The notes beneath the pieces were generated by a model, which had not been told where the DNA came from, searched no databases, and saw nothing but the letters and a program-made list of their open reading frames with translations. A stretch of DNA of 64,000 nt from Effrenium voratum (lineage: Eukaryota > Sar > Dinophyceae > Suessiales > Symbiodiniaceae). The position numbers and the translations under genes were made by a program. Shown piece after piece: positions 1 to 10,946 of the stretch. Location: the NCBI GenBank assembly GCA_963377175.1, contig CAUJNA010001001.1, positions 805,721 through 869,720 of the forward strand. The letters are read 5' to 3'. The number at the start of each line of letters is the position of its first letter. The stretch's first letter is position 1.

Positions 1-240
1 GCCAGGTGGCATCACGAGGTCCAATCCACTTGTAAAGGTTGCACGCGTAAAGATTTCGTGTACGTTTCTCGTGAATTGGCCTCAGCCATGGTCCAGTTGG
101 ACGTGCTGCCAGACTACTTTAGCGATCACAGCGTAGTGAAGGCCACCTTCGGGCCAATCGGAACTGCCAGCACACAGTGGCTCTGGCCCATGCCATGTCC
201 CCTGCCATGTAATGCAGACGCTCAGTGGGACAACAGTCCT
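1..240 (+). pseudogene. LINE endonuclease domain, C-terminal end (5' part outside window)
   Basis: Read in the first forward frame from base 1, this stretch ends with the block DYFSDHSVVKATF. The Ser-Asp-His (codons 121-129) is the last catalytic motif of apurinic/exonuclease-endonuclease-phosphatase domains found in LINEs. The frame stays open to 327, but similarity seems to stop near 230, where the reverse transcriptase continues in another frame that only opens after a stop at about 212. Endonuclease and reverse transcriptase are therefore separated by a frame change between 213 and 327, either a mutation or a frameshift site. The rest of the endonuclease lies left of the window. Confidence 0.7.
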
Positions 241-3200
241 CGGATGGGGTTCATCCCACGCAGCAATATCACCAGCTTATGCAAGAATATGAGCAGAGAG
301 CCGCCACAGCAATTGGCCCAAGCGTGATGCAACAGCATACCGGCCGGGGAGCCATCGTCGAGAGCAGAAAAACCAGGCAGCGAGCTGCTCCCGTCCGTAC
401 TGCACGTACCGGGGAAGTTGCACCCTTGTTTTACGGAGGATCCCTGCACTATGCCAGATGGTTTCGTCAGCTTAGACGCATTCAGGCTTACGTACAGCAT
501 GCTAAGAAGGCCACCCATACGGTTCAGGCTACTATTCACAGGGTCTCTCTTTGGTCCTCGGTCATTCACGCCACTGGGTTTCAGCCCAATTTCACGTTGT
601 GGTGGGAGGCACGTCATGTGCGCCAAGTAGGGGATCCTGAAGACATACCACAGCAGCCACCCACCGTAGAGGTTGCCCAACAAATTTTCTTGGCATTCCA
701 GGCAGAGGTCAGGCATCTGGAGTATGTCCTCACCACCCAGAGGGTCAAACAGGCCAAGCAACGCCGCAGGGAACGTGCAAGGCTTGTGTTCAAAGATATT
801 GCCCGTGACAGGCCTCAGCCGGTTGATGTGCTCATACATGCCCCGCATGCCGTGGTTGTAGCAGTGGATCAAGCCGAGGGTACAGTTGAGTTTGAGCCCC
901 CAGACGTTTTCAGTGACAAACAGGTTTATCTCAATGGCAAGTCCCTGGATCCCATCGTAGTTGCCCATGACACAGCATGGATAGACCCGGATCAGCACAC
1001 ACCCCAAATCGGAGACCAGCTCACACAAGATCAGTGGACTGGATCGTTGCCCGCCATGTTTGATGCCTTTGCAATCGAGTGGATGCTGCGGTGGGACAAG
1101 CACCGCGCAGTCTCGCCGGACCGGTGGGATCCCGTCCACGCCTTGATTGACCAGCTGCCTCAGGCGCCGGTTGCCCTGAGCCCTGCCATTACCAGTGAAA
1201 TCTTCATCGGCGAGGTTCGTCGAAAGAAGTGCACCGCAGCCACGGGGCCAGATGGGCTAGCCCGTTCGGACATTCTTCAGATGCCGCATGGTATCGTTGA
1301 CGGGTTAGTCAGTATTTGCCATCAAGCAGAGCAAAGTGGTACGTGGCCCCAACAGGTCATCACAGGGATCGTGAGCTCCTTGCAAAAAGGCACTAGTGCA
1401 GCCAGAGTAGCGGACTACCGCCCGATCACCATCTATAGCCTGGTGTACCGCACCTGGTCGTCCATACGCGGCCGGCAAGTTTTGGCCCACCTCCAAAATT
1501 TCTGTAGTCACAATGTGTATGGAAATCTCCCCAAGCGACACGCCAAGCAAGTGTGGTGGAAAACGCAGTGTCAAATCTCTTTTGCGGTGCACCACCACCA
1601 GCCGGCGGCCGGGCTGATCTGTGACATCTGCAAAGCGTTCAATTGCCTGCCCCGAGAGCCAATTTTTTGCGCCGCCCTCAGACTCGGAGTGCCGGATAAT
1701 GTCCTTCGAGCCTGGTGGAGCGCACTTAGTGCGATGGAACGCAGGTTCCGCATACGGGGCAGCACAGGCCCGGCCCTTCGGTCCTCAACCGGATTTGCCG
1801 AAGGTTGCGCATTGTCGTGTGCCGCCATGGTTCTGGTAGATATCCTCTTTGAAGTTGCCATCAACTTGCAGGTTCCCAGAGCCACACCGCTGTCGTACGT
1901 AGATAACTGGGCAGTCCAGGCGGACAAGGCGTCTGACGTCAGTGCAGCATACCAGGCGGTTAAAAATTTTGCACAGGCAGTGGACCTCACCCTGGACTTG
2001 AATAAGACTTATGTGTGGTCCACTGACCCTGCAGATCGAGCTTTCCTCAAACGGCAGGGGCTGAATGTTTCACTGGGTGCCAAAGATCTCGGAGCCCAGA
2101 TGAATTACTGCGCCAGAAGCAGTAACCAGGCCCAGATTCAGCGGTTCAATGAGATGTCAGACTTGTGGAATAAACTCAAAAAGTGCCTCAGCCCATATCA
2201 TGTCAAAGTGCAGGCCCTTCGTGTATCTGCCTGGCCGAGAGCGTTGTATGGAGCCAGCATTGCCCAGGTTCCCTGGCGGGCGTTTGGCCCACTCCGAACA
2301 GGGGCGATGCGGGGCATCAAAGCGCACAAGCCTGGAGCGAACCCCTTGCTCCACCTGGGGGTCGTAGAAGGCCCAAAATCAGACCCAGCCTTTCTGGCCC
2401 TCATGGATGCCATCAAGGACATGCGAGAGCTTGGCCCAGCAGAACAGGCGTGGGAGCACGTGTGTGAGTTGGCTAGTGCACCGGCCACCAGGTACCCAGC
2501 AGGCCCGTGTGGGGTGCTGTTGGAAAGATTGCATTGGGTGCATCTCAGAATCAACTCCCATGGACGAGTCGAGGACGACCTGGGATCTTTCTGCCTCACG
2601 CATGCCCCAATACAAGAGGTCAGCTATCGTGTACAAAGAGCATGGGTGCGCACAGTGGGGCATATCGTGGCCGGCCGGCCGGGGTTTGAAGGCCTCGCTA
2701 CGGTTGACATGCGTGAATCCCTAGAGCTGCTGCATTCCAGCCCAGACTTGGACAAAAGCGTCTTGCGAGTCACCCTCAACGGCACGTTCTTTACCAATGA
2801 CGCGCTAAAGCATGTCAAGCAAGTGGATGACGACACCTGTGATTTCTGTGGAGCCTCAGATGGAGTCATCCATCGTGTGTGGGATTGCCCGTTCTTCCAC
2901 GCCGCACGCTCAGAATGCACTCCGGAGGATCTTGCTCGAGTAGATACCGAGGCACCATGCCTCCAGGCTCATGGCTGGGTTCAGGAGGTGCGGGCAAAGA
3001 AGCCATTCCTCCAGGCGCTCCAGATGGTCCCAGACACCCTGTTTGTGTATGAGTCATGCCACTTGCATGCCCTCGAACTAGATTTGTTTGTTGATGGCGC
3101 ATGTGAGCACCCCACGGATCCAGCTGTCCGCCTGGCATCCTGGGCGGTTCACCTTGTGCAACTCACGGATCAGGCGGAGGAGTCCTTACCTCTTGCAGGA

Positions 3201-4319
3201 GGGGTTGTGTCAGGCCTTGTTCAAACAGCTGCCAGGGCAGAACTGTCAGCCATGGTCAGTGCCGTATACTTTGCGGCTACCAATAACCGGGATGCCCGCA
3301 TCTGGTGCGACAACCAGAACGTTGTTCATAAAACCCGGTTAATGTGGCAGCAGCAGATAACCCCACAGCCCAATCGCCCAGACCATGACTTGTGGTTGCA
3401 GCTGCAAAGTGCAATCACATTGATGCAGCAAGCGGGCCGGCAGGTGCAAGTCATCAAGGTAGCCTCGCACACGGAGCCCAGCTCGGATGTAGGACCACTT
3501 GAGTCATGGGCCAGGGTCCACAATGCAGCGGTGGACAGTCAAGCGGGGTGGATCAATAAAAATAGGCCCCCGGAATTCCAGAGACTGCATCAAATACTCG
3601 TGGACCAATTGAAAAAGTCGCGGACCTTTGTAGCAAAGGTCCAAAATGTTCACATCCGGGTCGCTCACATGGCACTTAAAGAGCAGGTGCGTAGGGGCGA
3701 CCGACGGGAACTCGAACAGCCCGCAGTGTCCATCACTCAGGCAACTCCACGTTTGGCGATGCCCATGGAATTAAGCACCAGCCTTGATGCAGTGTATTCA
3801 AAGTATGGGTATACTGTGGTAGCATCGTTTCTCCAGTGGTGGCCAACCACGTATGACGCCAGTCAGACCGTAACTTGGTGTAGCATCATCCAGCTTATGG
3901 TCGATTATCAAAAGTCGACCGGAAACATTGGACCTGGCAAGACCTCTGATCATCAGTGGACTCTCATGATCCCTGGAACCCCCTCAGGGCTTGTTGTTGC
4001 TACAGTGCAGCAGCGCATGCAGTGGTTCCTCCAGGTGGTGCAATCCATCTGGAGGGCTCAGGGCCTGACTTTCGACTCAGGGTACGTGCGCCCTGACAGC
4101 GGGGCCGTCAGAGTTTGGACCCGTAGCGTGCCTTGGCAGTGGAAACCTGACAGGCACCGCCGCGTTGAGGAGTGGCTCCGCGAGCACTTGCCCGCTGGGG
4201 CAGTCCAGCGAGGTGGCAAAGGGGTAGGGGCGCTGCCGATCGCCCGGGTGGACCCTGAATTCAAGACACCCGTCGCTCCGAATGAGCACGGGTTGCATCG
4301 TTGGTTGCGGTCTCCGTGA
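225..4319 (+). CDS. LINE (non-LTR retrotransposon) polyprotein: reverse transcriptase, CCHC finger, RNase H
   Basis: A 1364-residue open frame, the longest in the window. The true start is unclear; the first codon of the open stretch is GTG, and translation probably continues from the endonuclease upstream. Reverse transcriptase motifs are visible: motif A DICKAFN (Asp about 467), motif B-like EGCALS (about 525) and the catalytic box YVDN (Tyr 558, Asp 560, Asn 561), where most LINEs have YxDD. A zinc finger follows, C872-x2-C875-x7-H883-x4-C888. RNase H comes next with Asp957 (FVDGAC), Glu1006 (AELSAM), Asp1029 (IWCDNQ) and Asp1104 (NAAVDS). About 170 residues of unknown function lie after RNase H. 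The order is that of I/Tad-type LINEs that encode RNase H; the exact clade cannot be set by eye. The uninterrupted frame suggests a fairly young copy. Confidence 0.9.
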   Translation: MGQQSSDGVHPTQQYHQLMQEYEQRAATAIGPSVMQQHTGRGAIVESRKTRQRAAPVRTARTGEVAPLFYGGSLHYARWFRQLRRIQAYVQHAKKATHTVQATIHRVSLWSSVIHATGFQPNFTLWWEARHVRQVGDPEDIPQQPPTVEVAQQIFLAFQAEVRHLEYVLTTQRVKQAKQRRRERARLVFKDIARDRPQPVDVLIHAPHAVVVAVDQAEGTVEFEPPDVFSDKQVYLNGKSLDPIVVAHDTAWIDPDQHTPQIGDQLTQDQWTGSLPAMFDAFAIEWMLRWDKHRAVSPDRWDPVHALIDQLPQAPVALSPAITSEIFIGEVRRKKCTAATGPDGLARSDILQMPHGIVDGLVSICHQAEQSGTWPQQVITGIVSSLQKGTSAARVADYRPITIYSLVYRTWSSIRGRQVLAHLQNFCSHNVYGNLPKRHAKQVWWKTQCQISFAVHHHQPAAGLICDICKAFNCLPREPIFCAALRLGVPDNVLRAWWSALSAMERRFRIRGSTGPALRSSTGFAEGCALSCAAMVLVDILFEVAINLQVPRATPLSYVDNWAVQADKASDVSAAYQAVKNFAQAVDLTLDLNKTYVWSTDPADRAFLKRQGLNVSLGAKDLGAQMNYCARSSNQAQIQRFNEMSDLWNKLKKCLSPYHVKVQALRVSAWPRALYGASIAQVPWRAFGPLRTGAMRGIKAHKPGANPLLHLGVVEGPKSDPAFLALMDAIKDMRELGPAEQAWEHVCELASAPATRYPAGPCGVLLERLHWVHLRINSHGRVEDDLGSFCLTHAPIQEVSYRVQRAWVRTVGHIVAGRPGFEGLATVDMRESLELLHSSPDLDKSVLRVTLNGTFFTNDALKHVKQVDDDTCDFCGASDGVIHRVWDCPFFHAARSECTPEDLARVDTEAPCLQAHGWVQEVRAKKPFLQALQMVPDTLFVYESCHLHALELDLFVDGACEHPTDPAVRLASWAVHLVQLTDQAEESLPLAGGVVSGLVQTAARAELSAMVSAVYFAATNNRDARIWCDNQNVVHKTRLMWQQQITPQPNRPDHDLWLQLQSAITLMQQAGRQVQVIKVASHTEPSSDVGPLESWARVHNAAVDSQAGWINKNRPPEFQRLHQILVDQLKKSRTFVAKVQNVHIRVAHMALKEQVRRGDRRELEQPAVSITQATPRLAMPMELSTSLDAVYSKYGYTVVASFLQWWPTTYDASQTVTWCSIIQLMVDYQKSTGNIGPGKTSDHQWTLMIPGTPSGLVVATVQQRMQWFLQVVQSIWRAQGLTFDSGYVRPDSGAVRVWTRSVPWQWKPDRHRRVEEWLREHLPAGAVQRGGKGVGALPIARVDPEFKTPVAPNEHGLHRWLRSP

Positions 4320-4800
4320 GGAGCGACGCTGGGTTGGGGACGCGCTCTGCTGAAAGCCGAGCGCGTGCAGCATATCGAAAAGTGCGAAAAGTGTTGTTTG
4401 TCTTTCCCAACGAGGTGTGTTTGAGGGGGGTGTTTGGGAGGTCAACCAAACTAGTTCTCTTAATTTCAGGTGTAGTGCGATGCATCTTTGATCCCGTGCT
4501 TTTTGGTGCCTCCACCAACAACCCACTGAAGACACACCATCTCCTGCCCGTCCGAAGCCAGTCGAGTGCTTTGGTGGGGCGTCTTTGGTGTCCCGGGCGG
4601 TAGGATCCCTGACCATGCGGGCGTTTTAAAAATCCCCCTTTGGGTTTCAGTCAACCCCAACGCACATCAACCGTCTTCTTTTTTTTGGCACCACCCCTTC
4701 TTGGTTCAAATGGTGTTTTAGGGCACGCCCCCCTTCTTGGTTCAAAAGGCAACGCAGAATAAAGCACCAAGCAACTTGAGCATGGTTTTTTTTTCAGCAG
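4320..4800 (+). other. LINE 3' flank; non-coding
   Basis: After the LINE stop codon no further coding is supported. A near-tandem pair of a 17-base block containing CCCCTTCTTGGTTCAAA lies at about 4696-4748. A clear LINE tail or target duplication was not found, so the 3' end of the element is not fixed. A pyrimidine run ending in TTCAGCAG at 4788-4800 looks like a splice acceptor for the next entry. Confidence 0.4.
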
Positions 4801-4880
4801 GATGCTGATGCCTTTCTTCCTGTTGGGCTCCATCAACTCCATGGTGGATGCGGCATCCCTGATCCAGGCGGCCGGCATCG
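4801..4880 (+). CDS. Candidate exon of an unidentified membrane protein
   Basis: It directly follows a strong polypyrimidine/AG acceptor. The open frame reads MLMPFFLLGSINSMVDAA and continues SLIQAAGIADVFG, hydrophobic and protein-like, with coding-style codon use unlike the surrounding DNA. The 3' border is not certain: a GA donor after GTCTTTG or a GT donor just after are both possible. It could be part of a transporter-like membrane protein, but no family is recognised and no neighbouring exon is proven to join it. Confidence 0.35.
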
Positions 4881-5592
4881 CTGATGTCTTTGGATGCGTC
4901 TTTGCGCGACCAAAATCATGGGAAACCAACGGTTTTCCGGTTTGTCTGTTGGTTTTCTTGTTACAACCACCAAAAGGATCAAACATGTTTACCACAACAA
5001 GAAAGAGGGAGGCACCTGTATTGAGAACTTGCTTTAGATGAGGATCTCGCTATGCCTCCCCCAGATCAGCCCCATCGCGTATCCTTGGACTGGTGTTGGG
5101 CATGATGACTGCTAACATGTGGATGCGCGCCTTTTCTTTTGGTGGGTACCCCTCAAAAGGGTTTCTTTGAAAGGGAAACAAGCAGGACCACCGCTGGTTT
5201 CCCATTTTGGGTCAAGAAGTATGTCACTTTGGTGGTCACTTTTAAGTAAGGTTCTAGGTTACCAGTGGACGCCACAGAAGCCGAAGACTGGTTTCGACTT
5301 GTCGGTCCCAACTTGCGGTAGGAGAACGGCGGAAATCTCCTGCGATCCTTGAGCGGTGTCCAGCTAATTTGCGCTTTGGCCCCTTTTGGCGGATTTAGAT
5401 TTTGATTCGGCACCTTGTAGTTGCCAACACAACGTAAGTTTTCTGTCGCTGGGGTGATGCCGCAAGCCTGAAGTTAACATATACATATATATATATATAT
5501 GCATGTGAATTATATCATATACGTGTGAATATGTGTATTATCAGGGAGCCTTGAATTGGCGGGAAGTTGAAACAACGCGGTGGTCGCGCCAG
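4881..5592. other. Non-coding stretch
   Basis: No coding is supported. It contains a short TA-rich run (about 5479-5500) and diverged fragments resembling the small repeat families described elsewhere. Confidence 0.4.
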
Positions 5593-5675
5593 TTCTTCAG
5601 CACCTACGGTTGGAAGACCTTCGAGATGATCCCAGCGACTCGGCTTCGGAGACATTGCCGCGGAGTGAGCCTGAA
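5593..5675 (+). CDS. Weak candidate exon
   Basis: It lies between a possible acceptor (GCGCCAG) and a possible GT donor (CCTGAA|GTGGGG). One frame gives LEDLRDDPSDSASETLPRSE, an acidic Ser-rich stretch typical of cytosolic tails. A second frame is also open, so the frame choice is inference. No family is recognised. Confidence 0.25.
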
Positions 5676-6612
5676 GTGGGGCCCAGGACGCCGGCCACAC
5701 AAACAAAAACAATCAGGGGCCCCCTCAGATTAAAATGTGTTTTCTTTTCCGCGAAAGCGTTTTGTTAGGGGTTGGGGCCGTGTTTAATATTAGGGGGAAC
5801 GGAGGAAAGGCAGCCTCTGGGGATTCGTGCACTTCAAGGGCCTTGTTTGTTTTCCAACAAGGTGAAAAGGTAACCCTGCTTGGGGCAAGGCCAACTGAGC
5901 ATTGCAGCCCAGTCGTCCACTTTTGGCCTTAGAGCAGTGACACCGCCAAGTGCTCCAAATTTGGTGCTTCTAGAAACCACTGGTTGACCCACTTTTTCGC
6001 ACAAGAAAGGGAGAACATTAGTAGCGACACTGCGATGCACGAATAGTTGCGGCTTTCCCCCACCCCTTTTGAGGCGGTGGGTCCTGGCTTGGGTAAGCTC
6101 CATCACCAGGGTTTGACTGTGACTCATTGGTCTTACATGGTGTTTCATGTAGCTACTGAGCCAACAGAAAGGGCATCCATAAACCATGGTTCTTTGTTCT
6201 CAATGAAGGAAGGTGCAACTAGAAGTACAGCGAACTCTCCGAATGGTACTCCATTCCTTTAAACTTTACAGGGGGGAAGTGCCTATGTTGACGGCACTCC
6301 TTGAAATTTCCTTGGTGTACATAAAACCTGATGTTCATAGCTTCCATCAAAGGATCCCCCCCAACTGAGGAATATGTCCAAGACATGTACATTTTCGCCT
6401 GGGGTGGGCGACGTAGGATTGTCCTTGGCCTTTTGAGCCGCAAGCCTCTGCTATTCAGTCAGTCAGGGCTTCCAACAAAACACCATTTCAGTGCGTTCCA
6501 ATGAGTGCATTGTTCCATCTGGAATCGCGAAGGATGTTTGTTTGCACTCACATGCACGAACACCACACCAACTTACACAACACACGCAGTATGCCATACA
6601 GCACACGCACGC
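5676..6612. other. Non-coding stretch
   Basis: Nothing supportable is seen: no long biased frame, no clear inverted or tandem repeat, and no RNA gene. Confidence 0.4.
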
Positions 6613-6975
6613 ACACACACCTACACACCTACACACCTACACACCTACACACCTACACACCTACACACCTACACACCTACACACCTACACACCTACACAC
6701 CTACACACCTACACACCTACACACCTACACACCTACACACCTACACACCTACACACCTACACACCTACACACCTACACACCTACACACCTACACACCTAC
6801 ACACCACACCTACACACCTACACACCTACACACCTACACACCTACACACCTACACACCTACACACCTACACACCTACACACCTACACACCTACACACCTA
6901 CACACCTACACACCTACACACCTACACACCTACATACCTACACACCTACACACCTACACACCTACACACCCACAC
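6613..6975 (+). repeat. 8-bp microsatellite (CCTACACA)n
   Basis: About 45 nearly perfect tandem copies of an 8-base unit, with one slipped unit near 6805 and one T variant near 6933. The array grades into CA-rich sequence on both sides. All three forward frames stay open because the unit and its rotations lack stops, so the repetitive Thr-His-Leu peptides are artefacts. Confidence 0.97.
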
Positions 6976-7598
6976 CTACACACGCACACACACACCCACA
7001 CACCCACACACGCACAACCGCACAACCGCGCACGCGCACACGCACACACGCACACTTGTAGACGCACGCGCAAGCATGCGAACATGCATTGCGGATATGC
7101 TCACATGCATTGCATGTGATACTCATTCGCACACTTAGACGCTTACTTTGGAATACAGAAGGCAGAGGGTAGGCTGATGCTTGTGAAACTGCCTGGAATC
7201 AAGCGACGGAGGTACAAAGGAGCAGCTTATTGGTCCGCTCGATGTTATGTACGATGTATGGTTGAAAACATGCAAATTCAGAAAACATGAGGTTCCCGCC
7301 AAGCAACACAATATGCAGCACAAACATATAAATAGGTGGAGGGTGGGGCGAGGCTGAATGCATCAGACGTAGTGTGTCATTCCTTTTGAATCCGCTTGTT
7401 TAAAGTGATTAATTTTCTTCCGTGTGCTTGGCACTGGCCGGGCCGGGCTGGCCGGCTCAGGTAGTACAAAGCACCAGTTGACCGGGCTTCAGAGATTCTA
7501 ACAGACATCAGGGTTGCTCTAAGCTTCCAAAAGATGGTCAAACCAGAAAGGTAGACATGTGGTTTGGTTTCTTTTGGTTTTCCCTTTCCAGCGTTGCC
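6976..7598. other. Non-coding stretch beside the microsatellite
   Basis: A decaying CA/CG-rich tail to about 7060, then unique AT-balanced DNA. No gene is seen. Confidence 0.4.
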
Positions 7599-7695
7599 AT
7601 ATGGGTGTGGGTCACAATTAAACTACCAGGGGACCGCAAATTTTAGTCCATGTTTCCTTTACCAGGGCAACCGTATTTTGACCCACAGCCATATT
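7599..7695 (+). repeat. MITE-like repeat family C, copy 1
   Basis: About 97 bp, starting ATGGGTGTGGGTCA and ending in the near-complement TTTTGACCCACAGCCAT. The inside contains ACCAGGGGACCGCA and AGTCCATGTTTCC, shared with copies at 11977 (reverse), 17986 and 57581. It is non-coding; inverted ends and repeated small size suggest a miniature inverted-repeat element. Confidence 0.75.
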
Positions 7696-7726
7696 TCTAC
7701 CCTGATTCCAGAGACCGGCCTGACAG

Positions 7727-7785
7727 AGACTTGCGGCTGAGGTTGACGCCCTGCTGGGGATTTTCCTCTGCGAGCTGTCCTGCAG
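7727..7785 (+). CDS. Weak candidate exon
   Basis: After TGACAG the frame reads RLAAEVDALLGIFLCELSC, then a possible GC donor. It is hydrophobic and has coding-like GC-rich third positions compared with its surroundings. No family is recognised, and it may belong with other candidate exons in this upstream region. Confidence 0.25.
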
Positions 7786-8031
7786 CATCATCAGCTACTC
7801 AGTTCAGTGGCACTAATTCTTTTGCCTTGTTTTTTGGTGGCCCCACTAAAAGTTGTCTTCCCCAAAAAGGGTTCCCTCTTTTTTCTCCAGGGTCGCTGAA
7901 CAACTGAGGCTACCGGGTCTTGAAGCTGGTCTTGCCCACGGGCCCGTGGCCTGGCCGAGAAGGGAAGAGGATGGCGGGTGGCTGCGTAAGAAGTTGCTGG
8001 GGCGACCGATCGTTCAACGGGTTCTGAGAAG

Positions 8032-8157
8032 AAATGGATGTGGCTCAGCATTTAAGAGCTGGGGTTACGCAGGTGTTGGTCTCTTTTTCCATTTGCCTAG
8101 GGCCATTTTGGGTACCTAGGGCCATTTTGGGTACATCTTTTGGAGCCACATCCACAT
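8032..8157 (+). repeat. MITE-like repeat family C, copy 2 (variant subfamily)
   Basis: Ends AAATGGATGTGGCTCA and GGAGCCACATCCACAT are complementary. The interior GGTTACGCAGGTGTTGGTC is of the same subtype as the copy at 43429. A 21-bp block ending TAGGGCCATTTTGGGTAC is duplicated in tandem inside it. Confidence 0.65.
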
Positions 8158-10821
8158 GGTTCCGTGCGCCAAAGGACAGTTCATGTGTGTAGCATCCCTG
8201 CCCATTTGTTAGGATCATACTTTTGGTTGTACTCTTGATCAAAGGACACCGGATGGGTCATGTTCAAATTGTCCCAGCCGATTCGGCCCCCCAGGGAGCT
8301 TGATCGTTTTTAGGGGAAGTCTATGATTGTTGATCACCTAAGTGGTTGGTGGGCATGAATGCCCATCAAACTGGTGTCCTAAGGGCCCCCTATTGAGAAT
8401 CACAGCCATATCTTTGCCGGTCTGGCACACAAGGTAAATCATGGGGTTCGTCGGGATGGCGAGTTGCAGGCCCGGTAGTAGTTAGTGTGTATGTAAGTCG
8501 TGTCGTTTGGAACTCTTCCAATTGCAGGTGTCCATTGCTTTGAATGAAGATACATGTTTGTGTGATTGTGTCAAAGATCATCATCCACCTTATGGCTATA
8601 CTACAAAGGCGACCAGCCAGTTGTTGTACGTACCGCTTGGCTGTGTATTAGATGTCGAGCACAGCATGGAGCATGGCATAAGGTTTTTAGAACATTGCTC
8701 TTCCGACCTCTAGTCATGGTAGATATAGATTGGCGCCAAGTCAATATTGCAAGTCAGGGAACACAGAAACCTCCTAACTTACCGTAGCTTACCACGGTTT
8801 CGTGGTCGAGGGTGCTTGGCTTACTTGCGGGGCATCCACTGGAAAGTTTGAAGCTGTAGGCTTGTTGAAGCACAAGGAGGTTGATGGCACAGCCGTGGTC
8901 GTTTGGAAGATAGATCCGCGCGGCTGATCAATCATTTGATAGCGCCTCCCTGCTGCTGTTGTTTTAGCTTCAAGGTTTAATTTTTGTGTGTGTGGAATGG
9001 TATCCGATCGTCTTGGCATTCCATTCAGTCGGAAACCCTGACACTATGGCAGCTATAGCAAACACGTCCTTTAAGACAAATCCGTGTCCGTCAGGACAGG
9101 CAGGGCTCGGGGCCATTTAGGACCATGGAGTTTGGCATGGCGCAACTTTGAAACATTTGGAAGTTCCCTTTGGACATAGATCTACCGCACGCCAACGTCA
9201 ATGTGGGCATTTCCATTGCTCGGGGATTGAGGCAATGGGCTTATTCAGAAGCATTGTCAGCCACTTTCCGTCAAAATGTCCGGTCTACCTCTGTGCGTCA
9301 ATTTGGGAGCGGCATGAAACCAGCAGACAAATGCTAAGTTTCCCGCGGACATGATTTGCGTGTAGCTGTTTTTCCCGGATAACCACACCCCACCCATTTT
9401 AGGGCTTCCACTATTTTGACACAGACCTATATTTTGATAATGGTCCTCACATTCTTTGGTCCCGCGGCACATGCCAGGCTTGCAGATGGCAGCCTGGCTG
9501 AGTGGTGAGATCCGCTTCTATGGGGAAACACTTCTTGGTCCGCAAAGTTGTCTCCAAGGTCGCTGCATGAGGAGACCTTTGTGTTTCCGGAAAATCCAGC
9601 AGTTTGTTTGCAAGGCACCATGTTGCTATGTCACCTGGCTGTGTCACTTGCTTCAGTCCCGTCGGGAACTGGGTGGTCTCCGGAGTCATTGGGACGGTCG
9701 CTTCCTGGGCGGCAAACAACACATTCGGAAGCCAAGTGAGCCCTCCTTGAGGGGATGTTTTTTTCAGGAAATCTAGGAAGTCCCGTATCAACAGAGAAAC
9801 TGGGGTCTTGGCCTTTTGCCCGCTTTGGGGCAATATAAAAATCATGCAGGTACAGGAGGCACACATTTTACTTGTCACTGGAGACTACACGCGAAACAGA
9901 CAATGCCATTGTGCGTGGGCCAAAAAATGGGGTTGTGACGTCACCCATGAAGGTTCTTTTCATATATTTTTTGTGATGTTTTGGTTTGTGAGGTGTTATA
10001 ATTTGCCGATACGAACCTGGCAGCTGTGGCGCGTCAACCAGCGGCAAATTTGCGGCCAGTGAAACGGGCTTTATCCTGGCTTTGGCGCAGTTTGCTTGGA
10101 TGTTAGGACTTTAACTTTTTGCCAACTTAATGGGTTTTCCATTAAACCACTAAAAGTTAAACTCTTAGCAGGGGAGCAGAAAGCAACTGAGCTGGACCAT
10201 GTGCATTTGAGGAACTCCAATGGGTGCCGGCGGTTGTCCTTCCTTGCTACCCTTTCAGTCGTGGACTTGGGTGAACAAGCCAAGCAAGGTCCTTTTCTTG
10301 GGTATTTCTTGGGGATTTCTTGCTTGGGTCTGTCTTTCTTTGAGTGGAAAACCCACAGAGCGCACCAGCACACCAGCGCACCGGGGTCCCCTAACAAAGG
10401 CTACGCCCATTTCCTGCTTCTTTGAAACACCCAGGCTACCAGGAGCTGGCGAACGGGCCGGCGCAAGCAGGCTTCGGGAACTGGGGCAGTGGCCTTTGCG
10501 TTTAAGCACCTTTGCCGGGGTCTCCTCCGAAAACAATGTACATCTTTTTAGTTTTCGGAGGACTATACGGAGAAGAGTTAGAACATGATATGTGATTTTT
10601 TGTTGTGTTCCCCAGATGTGGTAATGTCGACCCCGATTCCTCAATTTGGTGGAGTCATAGCACGTTTGGATTACGGGGTTGCTCCACGCCTCACGACCAA
10701 GCCTCAAAGGCAGACCATTGGTTAAGGCCTGTGATTACCCCTTTAACCATACGCGTCAAGAGCGCTCGCCCGCTGGATCGTTGTTTGGGGCCAGTCAGAA
10801 AGTTGGGGGCTTTGAGGGCAA
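8158..10821. other. Long non-coding stretch
   Basis: No supportable gene. It holds a diverged repeat near 8325-8410 (similar to 15920-16000), a fragment near 10140-10175 shared with 47550-47610 (ACTAAAAGTTAAACT), and a diverged copy of the GGGTGTGTCT family near 10310-10415. The remainder looks unique and non-coding. Confidence 0.4.
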
Positions 10822-10946
10822 TACTGTGGATGGACGAAATCCTGCACCACTTCGATGCCATGAGAACCTTTGTGTGTTGGTATTTGCAGGGGGAATGATC
10901 ATTCCGTGGTTTCTTAGGTGGTGCAGAATGTTGTCCATCCACAGTA
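10822..10946 (-). repeat. MITE-like repeat family A, copy 1
   Basis: A 125-bp element with terminal inverted repeats TACTGTGGATGGACGAAAT and its near complement ending TTGTCCATCCACAGTA. It is inverted relative to the copies at 18962 and 32752, with which it shares interior blocks such as AATACCAACA. The terminal TA may be a target duplication. Confidence 0.8.

Noticed and set aside
222..1139. A 305-codon open frame on the - strand
   Set aside because: It lies fully antisense to the LINE polyprotein, whose sense frame has clear motifs. It shows no recognisable domain and is a shadow.
4690..4750. GGTTCAAAT, like a tRNA B box
   Set aside because: No A box or cloverleaf can be formed around it; it is part of a short tandem repeat.
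6491..7138. Three overlapping Thr-His-Leu-rich open frames
   Set aside because: They are translations of the 8-bp microsatellite in three frames.
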